From assembly GCA_943736015.1 (NCBI GenBank), contig OX031065.1, positions 36,904,427-36,968,426 on the forward strand: a DNA stretch of 64,000 bases, in the 5' to 3' direction. This document shows, one piece after another, positions 35,248 to 45,900 of the stretch. A program made the position numbers and the translations under genes. The DNA comes from Tridacna crocea. Lineage: Eukaryota; Mollusca; Bivalvia; Cardiida; Cardiidae. How positions within the stretch are numbered: the stretch's first letter is position 1; every line of letters starts with the position of its first letter. Below the pieces are notes generated by a model. That model searched no databases. It had not been told where the DNA came from and saw only the letters and a list, made by a program, of their open reading frames with translations.

Positions 35248-35476
35248 TTAACTCCTTATCAAAGGACAACATTTTAGACTGGTCCATATTGAAAGCACTT
35301 GCAGACGACAAAATAAACGCAACTCAAAAAATGAAATTTGTTCCAAGGAGTGTAGAAAACATTGTGGAAAAAGGAGAAAATGCTGGTTACCAGCATTTTC
35401 TCCTTTTCCCACAATGTTTTCAAAAGCCTTCTATTTGACGGTCGTAAAAACCAGGGATTATTTGGTAATGGATTAA
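35248..35476 (-). mobile_element. Family A MITE
   Basis: TTAACTCCTTATCAAAGGAC start and TTTGGTAATGGA-TTAA end. Confidence 0.8.
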
Positions 35477-35777
35477 AGTACCTTGTAGACTAAGGGTGCA
35501 CACAGGCATATCAGGAATCTACTTTCTCCGATATGCTTAGCTTTGCATAAAAGAATAACATTGACATTCAAGACTTGAGTTAATTCCTTTATCGCCATAG
35601 ACGAAACGGAGACTTTTATTGGTGGCAAATTAGATCAGACTGCAGTTAAACATACAGTTGGGTCTTGATTTTTACATAGTCAGTCTAGATTTTATGTAAA
35701 TAGTCTTTATAAAAAGGGTTCCAGTTTGACTAGGCAGCTCCACAATCTGCCTCGACCAAACTGGAATATTTTCTCGT

Positions 35778-35991
35778 TTAACCCTTAGCCTGCTAAGTGC
35801 GACACTCTGACCTTTTGCGGACAGTGTAGATCAAGATCAGACTGCACAGAACGTGCAGTCTGATCTTGGATCTACACTGTCCGATAATGAGATATCATTC
35901 TCCAAAACATATATCTTTAAAATATCAATGCTTAGGGTTGCATTATCGAATTAAAAATTCCCTATTAGTTATTTAGTAGGATAAGGGTTAA
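35778..35991 (-). mobile_element. Family C element, complete, nested in a family R repeat
   Basis: TTAACCCTTAGCCTGCTAAG start and TAGGATAAGGG-TTAA end. It splits a family R end: TTCTCGT on the left and TATCGTGCAACTACATAT on the right rejoin across a single TTAA. Confidence 0.83.
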
Positions 35992-36249
35992 TATCGTGCA
36001 ACTACATATAAATTATCATATTTCATAATTTGATTATAACTCCAAAATAAAAGAAGTGGATTATATAGACATGTACGCTGATCGAGAAAGGCCTAGTGTA
36101 TATGCAAGGATCGATTACTTGTTTGTAACAAGCAATCGTTCATTTTTCCCTGAACATTTTACAAGAAAATACAATATCAGACCCACCCTGATTGAAAGCT
36201 GCTGCAGAGAACATTTTGAATACTGCTGAATTGACGAAAATGTCGTTTA

Positions 36250-36615
36250 AGGTAAGACCTGTGTAATGCACTTCCGGTGAAAATTCTAATTGGTCGATAA
36301 ATAAGGATAAATAAGGATTTATGCAGAAATAATATTTTTGCACATTTCTATCAGATCAGAAATTCCGTTTATGTCTATCTTGAAATTATGTTTTGATACT
36401 TTTGTTAGTTTTCTGAAAAGGGAGGTAATTATTATCTCTTTTTGAATTGAGAATATAGTGGTTTTAGATTTATAAATGATAATTCAAAGAAGGAAAAAAT
36501 AGAAAAAATGAAATTGTGAAAGTAGTTCAATAATACTCATTTTTCATTATAGTTAATTTTGCAGGATGATATTTTAGTGGAAATAGCTGTTTTCCATTAC
36601 ACAGGTCTTACCTTA
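36250..36615. mobile_element. Family G-related element, different ends
   Basis: Termini TTTAAGGTAAGACCTGTGTA and TACACAGGTCTTACCTTAAA. The interior matches the 9066 copy (GAAAAGGGAGGTAATTAT, TAGATTTATAAATGATAATT) although the TIR differs. Confidence 0.7.
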
Positions 36616-36917
36616 AAATATTAAAAAATATTGTGGGAAATAGAAGTAAAATGCTGGTTACCAGCATTTCGTACGGTGAACAGACTATTTGCATTCACCT
36701 TTGCACAATTAGCCATCGCAAAAACAAACAACTAAACAAAAAAACACGAATAGTTACTTTCGCACAAAAAGGCATAGCGTATAAACGCAGCTTTATTTAC
36801 CCAAACAGTAACAATGCAAATTAAACCTGTGTAAACTCGCACTAGACATACCCATCTAATCAACTGACCGATATAGTAACATGTACGAGCAGCGATGTCT
36901 CCGCGAGTCTCTATTTC

Positions 36918-37141
36918 ACCCCTTACCAAGAGATCAAATGTTTTAATTTCAATGACGATGAAAGCTTATGAAAACATTGCGGAAAAAGGAGAAAATGCTG
37001 GTTACCAGCATTTTCTCCTTTTCCCACAATGTTTTCCACCCTATTAGGGCCAAACCTATTTAAGCTGCATTTAATTTGTCGTTTGGAAATGCATTCAATT
37101 TAGACAAGTCTAAAAATTTTATCATTTCGGTACAGAGTGAA
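36918..37141 (+). mobile_element. Family A MITE, eroded ends
   Basis: Intact hairpin; neither flank is a clean TTAA. Confidence 0.65.
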
Positions 37142-37476
37142 AACCGTATCAAGCTAACAGTGAATGGTCTCTTATCAAATATAGAAGTTGCTGAAGATGG
37201 TACGAAAATTGTCTGTTTACATTCTGTTTTAATTATCAATGGATAATTTGATTTATACAGGGAAATAAACAAATTTGGAATTTGTTGTTTTAGCACGAAC
37301 TAGGCTATTCCGGAAGAGCGTGGTTTTATTTTTCATTCTGCATTTTGTGCTGAAAAGAGATTTAATATGATTTATAGCAGGTTTGAGTTCGCATTTTTAT
37401 TTTTTTATTTTTCTAATATTGAATGAAATATTAAAGATAACGTATAATTTTATTTTTTTATTGGATACTAATGTTT

Positions 37477-37616
37477 ATTCTTTACCAGATGACAAAATTG
37501 TAGACTGGTCTATATGCAAAGCACTTGCACTCAAAAAAAAAATAAGACTCAAATCGTTCGAATTTTTCTTTGGACGGGCAGAAAACATTTCGGCGAAATC
37601 ATGTCCTCCCCCCTTT
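37477..37616 (-). mobile_element. Family A MITE left part
   Basis: TTTACCAGATGACAAAATTG start, breaking off after GAAAACATTTCGG just before the next copy. Confidence 0.6.
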
Positions 37617-38043
37617 TAACTCTTTACCAAACGACAAAATTTTAAAGTGGTCCAAATTGAAAGCATTTGCAGACAACAAAATAAGTGTAACTTAACACTT
37701 GAAATTTGCTTGTTTCCAGCAGGGTCAAAACTTTGTAGGAAAAAAGGAAAATGCTGGTTACCAGCATTTTCTCCTTTTCCCACAAGGTTTTCAAAAGACC
37801 TCTATCTCAGGGTGGTAAGAAACAGGGATTGTTTGGGAAAGGGTTACATAACTAAAATGAAAATTTCAACTCGACAACAAAATAACTGCAACTTAAAAAC
37901 AAATTTGTTTCTAGCAGAGTTGAAAACATTGTTGGGAAAAGGAGAAAATGCTGGTTACCAGCATTTTCTCCTTTTCCCACAAGGTTCTCAAAAGGCCTCT
38001 TTTTCTGGGTGGTAAGAACCGGGGATTGTTTGGGAAAGGGTTG
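37616..38043 (-). mobile_element. Family A MITE followed by a tandem partial copy
   Basis: The first copy (37616-37847) is full length. A second copy from about 37880 repeats the hairpin and right end, and both are followed by AACTAAARTGAAA, so the pair probably arose by local duplication. Confidence 0.75.
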
Positions 38044-38139
38044 AATAACTAAAGTGAAACTTTCAACTCGATATTAAGAAAAACAAAACAAAAAAACGTT
38101 ATTGCTAGTAGAACGTATTGTTTTTGGGAATATTATCTC

Positions 38140-38250
38140 CTTCTCGGACATTGTACATCAAAGATCAGACTGCACGTTCTGTGCAGTCTGATCTTGATCT
38201 ACACTGTTTGCAAAAGGTCAGTGAGTTGGGCTTCATAGCAGCCCATGGGT
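38140..38250. mobile_element. Family C element, partial
   Basis: Palindrome GATCAGACTGCACGTTC / GTGCAGTCTGATC, then GTCAGTGAGTTGGGCTT. Confidence 0.6.
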
Positions 38251-38520
38251 TTATACAGTTATTATGAAGATATCAAACTCAGAAACGACAGTATATTATC
38301 GATCCTAAATGTGATTTAAAAGGCTTTTGAAAACAGTGTGAAAAGGGGAAAAATGTTAACCAGCATTTCCTCATTTTCCCGCAATGTTGTCTAAATGCAC
38401 AAAACAAACAAAATACACACTCACGCAGAATTTCAGAACTTAACTTCGTTGGTTTTTTATCGTCTTTACAGAAATCCTTTCAGAATGTATGAGTCAGAGC
38501 GTCTGAGGTCTGCTAAACAG

Positions 38521-38733
38521 TTTACCCCTTTACCAAACAATCCATGGTTTTTACGACCCTGAGATAGAAGCCTTTTGAAAACATTGTGGGAAAAGGAGAA
38601 AATGCTGGTAACCAGCATTTTCTCCTTTTCCCACAATGTTTTCTACCGTAATTGCTGGAAACAAATTTCAATTCTTCTGCAAGTGCCGTCAAATTGGACT
38701 GGTTCAAAGTTTTGTCGTTTTGGAAAGGGTTAA
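38521..38733 (+). mobile_element. Family A MITE
   Basis: Left terminus TTACCCCTTTACCAAAC (TTAA mutated), right GGAAAGGG-TTAA. Confidence 0.78.
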
Positions 38734-38748
38734 TGTAGTAAACTATAA

Positions 38749-39022
38749 TGAGCCGCGCTCTTGCAAAAGAGGGCTTCGTGCATTTCCATCATACCCCAAG
38801 CAAGCCATTACATAGTTATTGATCCATGATGGCTTCTTTCTTTAACAACCGACCTAATCATAAGGTAGACTGATCCTTTGACATACAGAAAACTGACCAA
38901 CAGCGAAAAGTTTCGGCCCAGGTCAGCCTGCGCGGATTGCGCAGGCTGACCTGGGCCGATATTTTTCGTAGATGCATGATGCATTAAGCTCCTTTTATCA
39001 CATTTTAACAAAGCATAGCTCA
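38749..39022. mobile_element. Family D element
   Basis: Ends TGAGCCGCGCTCTTGCAAAA and AAAGCATAGCTCA; central palindrome of CCCAGGTCAGCCTGCGCG arms. Confidence 0.7.
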
Positions 39023-39164
39023 TATGAATGTATATTCTCATGAGTTGAGGAGAATGTATAATACACGAAATTGTTACTGCATATAAAAAGAAAAAAATCA
39101 AAGGACTGAAAATACCGAAAAGCGCATTTGTGGTATAGTATAGAAGTGTCTTTGTAAATGCATT

Positions 39165-39345
39165 CTATCAAAGTTCCATATTACCCAATCATTCTTTTTC
39201 TTAATTCTAAACATACGCCCAGATTAAAAAAAAAAAAAAAAAAGTAGTAATTGATTGGCTAAGTGATTTGGTTTAGCCAATAAATATTTGCGTTACTTTT
39301 TAGAGCAGAATCTTCTTAGAGTAAGAATTAAGAATGTCTTGGAAA
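39165..39345. repeat. Family K inverted repeat, diverged
   Basis: GATTGGCTAAGTGATTTGG and TTTAGCCAATAAATATT form the core; ATTCTTTTTCTTAATTCT and AGAATTAAGAATG the ends. An A20 tract lies inside. Confidence 0.5.
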
Positions 39346-39856
39346 TTGAAATGGTTGGTGTTTACGGACCAAGAGAGTCTGATGCGAGGGATGCTTGCTA
39401 GAAAATGACCTGCGTCCACTTCACTCACCATTCTAAATATAGATCTTTTCTTAGCATAATTCTTAAATTGATAAAGTGACACAATTTATAAGTGATCGAT
39501 AAACAATTTAGTTAAGACATTCAGAATTTTGATTCTTTCTAGATTTCTAAAAAAAAAAAAAAAAATGTGAATTGAAATTAGGGTCCAAAAATCCACTTGT
39601 CCGCTCGTCCTTACTAGTAAACTTCTGGTGAGGGCAAGTGGGTTATCTTTCTTTGTGTAACTATAGGGCGAGTGCAAAATGGCAGGAGGACAAGTAAGAA
39701 TTCTGAAATTGTTTGGAACCTATGCCATTCAAAAATATTGTATGACCAATCACAATTACGTTCCTTTGTTGCTTTTCCAACATTTAGAACATAGAGCCAT
39801 GTGAATAAAGACTAAGCTGATCTAAACTGTTATTTGATATCTTTTTTCTTTTTCAG

Positions 39857-39966
39857 ACTACAGAGATTGTTTTAACCGGACCGCCAGAATGACGGAAGGC
39901 GGGATAGAACAGTACGGCTATATAGACATAAAGCAGCCACCAAAGGTCAAAGGTCGGAAATTAAAG
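39857..39966 (+). CDS. Dok gene, first coding exon with 5' UTR
   Basis: The exon starts at 39857 after a pyrimidine tract ending TTTTTCAG, so at least one non-coding exon lies upstream. ATG is at 39889-39891 with A at -3 (AGAATGA). It encodes MTEGGIEQYGYIDIKQPPKV and six more residues, ending at the donor TTAAAG/GTACGT. The exit phase is 0. The next intron is 6.7 kb and full of MITEs. Confidence 0.87.
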
Positions 39967-42900
39967 GTACGTTTATTGAGCCCTTTCTCTTTGTACCTGA
40001 CTACAAGATGTTAGACTAGTCCATTTATTTTGAAAGACTAGATATGTTGACGACGGCGTTGCTTAACCCTTCCCCAAACGGCAAATTTTGGACCAGATCA
40101 AATTAAAAGCATTTTGCAGATGACAAATTAACAGTTGCTAAAAAGATTATTTTTCCATATGATAAAGTAGAAAACATTGTGGGAAAAGGAGAAAATGCTG
40201 GTTACCAGCATTTTCTCCTTTTCCCACAATGTTTTCAAAAGGCTTCTATTCCTGACCCTTAAAAACCAGGGATTGTTTGGGAAAAGGTTAAATGATTTGG
40301 ATCCGTCTATGGATGAAATACTTTTCCACGATAGCCTAAAAATTCTTCCAAGGTCCAAACTTTTGTCATGATTTCTATCTTACCCTTTCTTATCTTATCC
40401 CCAATTTCAACATCATACGGATGATATTACTACGACATGATATTAATATCATCTTTAGGATTTACGGCTTTCTAGGGTTTAATCAGTGCTACTTGGCAGA
40501 GGCAAAGGATTGTCTTTCTTACTCAACATTTCGGATAAAGGAGGGCTAGTTCAGCAGGTGGCAGTAACGCTTAAATCGCGAGATAATTTATATAATGAAC
40601 TCTCTTGATCAGGAAAACAGACCAAAGCCTAAGTTTCATTTTTATCAAAAAGCGGCTTATGATGGGTTCAAGAACAGACTGCAAAGAACCTGCAGTCTGA
40701 TCTTGATCTATTACTTTCGGAAACTAGACGACTGATACTGATCTGAAAATGTCAAAAACAAGAGCTTACGTGTACACCAAGAGTTAAATTTTTCATCGTT
40801 GAATGTTATAAACTCGACCTGTGTGGACGACTTGGGGTACAATCTGCTATACAGTTTACGCTAAAAGGGTTGAAGGAAAAAGCTGACGATATGGATCTAA
40901 GATCAGACTGCACGCTCTGTGCAGTCTGAACTTGATCTATACCGTCCCCAAAAGACTTTGTTTTCGCTAATGAGGCTGAAAGGGTAAACACGAAATACAT
41001 CTGGACAAACATTCCCAGACAAAATATTATTGCAGGTTTGTGAAACCCGACACCGATACGATTCTAGGAATATTAGGGTTTGCGGTGGAAGGGGGTTCCA
41101 CTTTCAAAGACTTAACCCTTTACCCCATAAGGCATTTCTAAGGTATCTCTAATTGACACTAAATAACAGCAAGGATGAAGCCGTTTCTTATGTGTATATG
41201 ACACCTTTTGATAGCATAGAAAATATTGCGGCAAAAGGTGAAATTGCTCGTGACGAGCAATTTCACCTTTTGCCACAATGCTTTTCAAAGGCTCCTACAA
41301 GCAATGCGTAGAAATGAGTATCTATGGAGTAAAGAGTTTTAAATTGTTCAGCAAGCCTCGATGGGCATGTTCGGACAGAGAAGATCAAAGATCAGACTGC
41401 AAAGAATGTGGTGTCTGATTTTGGATCTACACTATCTGATACAAAAATTCTTACAACATAAAGAACTTTTGAAATAAATCGCAATTAATTTATGTTGGGT
41501 TTTAGTATCAATTATGAATTTTTTGTATTATATGCGGCAGGTAAAGGGAAAAATTTTTACTATGTCGCGCGTAAAAGGGTATTTTCGAAAGAAAAGAGGA
41601 TGGAAAAATTATTACATGTAATACATGTAGGGATTGGGGCTGAGACTTTCAAAATTTTTGCATTCCCTCAAAAATTACTGGGGACTCCAGTACTTTCTGT
41701 CCCTCTATATACAAACTTGTCTTCCTCACTCCGATTTGTTAACGCGTTGCACATAGAGTCACTTCTTTGATCTAACTTTTTTTCGCATACCTTTGGCTAA
41801 AGCAGGGATCATATACATGTATTGTCGTTTTACTTCAAAAACCTCGTAACTACAGCTTGTTTCAAGCTGTAGTTACGAGGTTTTTGAAGTAAACCGACGA
41901 TATGTGTACAATAACAATCCGAATTTATTGGCGTAAATCTACATATACTTAGTTTATTGAAACGCGGCCGGGTTTTCGTAATACATTCTGACAAAGATAG
42001 GTATTTTCTTGGCCTAGTATACTCCTTTGTCCAACTTCACGAATTATGCAACATCGACAGGATTTCCCATTTACTCTCTGTCTCGGCGATAAATTCCGTG
42101 TCTAATCTTTCCGATGTCAAAAGTGATTTAAGCTTTATTACGAGATATTACGATTTGTTTTCTTGTCTTGACCATCTGTAGCCCATTTCCTGGATTAGTT
42201 ATTTAACGATTTGCTTCATTGACAATAAACATTTACAATATTTACTGGGACACGTTTCACATGAAGTTAAAGAGAGTGGTTTCTTAAAGATTTGGAGTAA
42301 TAGTAGAAAAGGAGTAATTCTTAGTTCCAAGTATTTCCCCCTTTAATTAACCCATTATCACACAATCCCTACTTTTGATGCCCATGAGAAAGAAGTTTTT
42401 AGAAAACATTGTGGAAAAAGGAGAAAATGCTGGTAACCAGCATTTTCTCCTTTTCCAACAATGTTTTCTACCCTTCACAAAACAAATTTCAAAATTTCAG
42501 TCACTTTTATTTTGTCGTCTGCAAATGCTTTCAATTGGGACCAATCTAAAGTACTGTCGTTTGCATCTTCGCAAACCAAGGATACTAACTCCACTTTGTT
42601 CGTTACGTACCTTGGCCGCTCGCCTCTTTAAAAATCGAAACACCCTGTCGAATATCACGAGTTGCGTAACCTTTGCTGATGTTATTTCTGACAAATCAAA
42701 ATGCTCGTAATAAGATTTGTAGGTTATGCATCAAATATGGCTGCGCTTTCGGATTCATCACACCGAAACAAGACGAACAGACGCAATCATTTGGCTAAGG
42801 AACCCGTCCTAATACTTCACATAATTGATCGTAAACGAAAAAAAACCTCACTAAATATCGATCGTCTACTCTTTTTTGGCAAATTTCGTCACAAACACGA

Positions 42901-45900
42901 CAACTTTCGTTTTTGATGGGCGCCGCCATTATTGTTTTCTGTTTTGCGAAAGATTTCTTGTTACGGATGGTTTGATTGGACGCGATGGGTTTTGATCGCA
43001 TCCAATGAAAATGCGCAGCGGGAGCTTCGATTTTTAAAGAGGCGAGCGGCCAAGGGTACTACCCTAGTATCCTTGGCTTGCGAAGATGTGTCGTTTGGTA
43101 ATGGGTTAATTTTTTTCTCTGTCATGCATTCAGAAGCGTTATTCCGTAGGGACGACAAAACTGTATCTAATTGGACCAACTTTAGTTCCCTGGATAGACA
43201 CGTACAAAAACGGATTTACTTCATAAATCAGCAAAAATTGTGAAACCTCGAATACTGTTAATCACAGTCAAACTATTTTAATTATATACTTGAAAGTATA
43301 AGTCTAGGATCAGGCTGCACGTTCTGTGAAGTACGATTTTAGATTCATACTTTTAGATATCCAATAGCAAATAAAGTTACTGTATAGCGTGCTATAGTTT
43401 CAGGCATCAAATTGAAAGCAATAAACTGTTGGAATTTACGAGGGTTTAATAACGCTTGCGTGAATTTCGTTAAGTGTTCGGGCTATTATGGACAGCTGCG
43501 GTAGCCAGCCTTATAACTTTTGGAGGTTTGGGCTTTAGATACGGGGGTCAGGAAGTGTGTGGGCTTACGCTTAAGTGCCCAGTAAAGCAAGCAGACGTTT
43601 CACTCTTGTCAGAAATGAAGGCCAAAATATTTGCAATTTCGTGTGTCGTTTAGTAAAATGGATGGGGTATACTTAACGTTGGAAACCAGCATTTAAATCT
43701 CCCCCCCCCCCCATTGTTTTTGAAAACCGTCTCCCTTCTGGTAGAAATTTAATAAATTTAATAACCATTGGTTAATTGCTGTTGTCAAAGTTGTTACAAA
43801 GATTTACAAGGGTCAAGCCAGGCTCAGTAAAGGTATGAGGTTCGTAACGTGGAGGACCAGGGTGTCTACTCACCAACCATTCTTAAGACCATTCTTTGTC
43901 TTGTTCTTCAAGATTTTATAAATGTGAAAGTAACCGAACTTCAAATTGGCTAAACCAAATGGTTTAGCCAATCAGAAGTTCGGTTACTTTCACGTTGACA
44001 AAATTCCAGACACTGTAACTGTATGATTCTCATCTTACTGGCGTGCCTAAAAAGTGGACGATGTACGGTAATTCCAAGATCAGACTGCACGTTCTGTGCA
44101 GTCTGATCTTGAATTTACATCGCCCGCAGAAGCCGCTGCTATGGCACGTAGCAATGAGAGGTTTAATTAATCGTTTACTTAAAGAAATACTCGTTCTGTT
44201 CGATTCTGATCGGGATTAAGATAGGTCAGACCTCGAAATTGATTCTCCGTCAAACAAAGAAATGGTGTCAGATAACTTAATCAGAATCACGATTGAGGTT
44301 AGCTTTCCCTTAAACATTTTACCCCATACAGATTGGTGCTTATCAGCTAATGCAGGTGGAAAACCCTACGAAAAAACATTATGATAGAGAGACATGCATG
44401 ACACTGTATGGTACTAGAAACGAGCATGTTCTGCATATGTTAGAAGTGTTTTACGTAGAAGTCTTTATTTTCACAAGGTTATTTATTCTTCACTTCTATG
44501 GGAAGATTTGAAAATGGTCCCTCCCGAAAGAAACCACTACACCTTTGCTTAAATCTTTTAAAGACGATGAAAACGAGTGCCTTTGAAAAAGAAAGTGGAA
44601 AATAAGACAAAAAATCCTCAACTTGTGTGTGTGTGTGGTTTTTTTACCATTTTATGGATAAATTCCAAACGATATGGTTAAAAAAAAACCCCTAAAATTT
44701 GGTATTTCCACCAAATGCTTTAAGTATGGACAAGTCTAGAGCTCTTTTTTGTCCGTTTGGTAAATAGTTAACCCTTTCCCAAACAAGCCCTTGTTTTTAC
44801 GTGTCTGCAGTACAAGTCTTTTAAAAACGCTATGGGAAAAGGAGAAATTGCTCGTAACGAGCAATTTCTCCTTTTCCCACAGTGTTTTTAGCCTTTTTAA
44901 GAACTTTCTGCCTTGTTCTCAAAGTCTAAATTATCGTCTGCAAACTCTTTCAGTTTGGAAGAGTCCAAAATTTGCCGTTTGGGAAAGGGTTAACCGGGAA
45001 TTGTTTGGTGTTTTCAGAAGATTTCTTCATACGGGTCGTGAAATCGAGGGATTGTTTGGTAAGGGTTAATTATTTATCCGACTACAGACAAAATGTAGAC
45101 TTGCACGAAGTGAAACATTAACACATGAAAAGTTCAGTATGCCTGAATTAATGGAATGAATTTGCGAAAGAGTAAAAAACATCGTGAAGAAAGGAGAATA
45201 GTCAGGTTTCCAGCATTTTGTCCTATTCTAACAAGGTTTTCGAGGCTTTTTTCCCCCCTCAATGTTCGTTAAAACTTAGGATAATTTAGTACAGGAGCCG
45301 AAATGGGGAGAGTGGGAAATAATCGCATGATTATTTAGTACAGTTAGATAAACTTTGCTCGCTATATAATCAAAGCAGGTACATGTGAGCCATGATCTAT
45401 AAAAAGGGGGCTTAATGCATCTTCGAAAAGTATCGACCCAGGTCAGCCTGCGCAATCCGCGCAGGCTGACCTGGGCCGAAACTTTTCGCTCTTGGTGAAT
45501 TTTCTGTATATCAAAGGACCAGTTTGCCTCCTGATTAAGTCACTTATTTAAAAAAAGTGGCCATTTCCATGATTACGTGATGACTTGCCCGGCATCATGT
45601 ATCATGGAGCCGCATTAAGCCTCCTTTTGCCAGAGCATGGCTCATAAATGTGATGCATGCATAACCTCACAGCCTGATTAAAATGTGATTCGTACCCGGT
45701 GCTAATTTATTCATCCAAAATTGTTATTATTCTTATTTCGCTATTTATTTTCCGTTCTGTCAGTTCCAGGGCCCATCTCCGATAAATCGTTAAAAAAGTC
45801 TAGTTCATAAAATAGACACAGTATTTAGGTCGATGCACAAATGTTGTTTTTCTTTCTTCTAAAATTTAAGTGCGCAAAAATATAAGACAAGCAACATTTA

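Noticed and set aside
42795-43243. Frames of 68-103 codons around the 42.6-kb family F element taken as genes
   Set aside because: They lie in the nested transposon. Only the decayed CxxC segment is meaningful, and it contains a stop.
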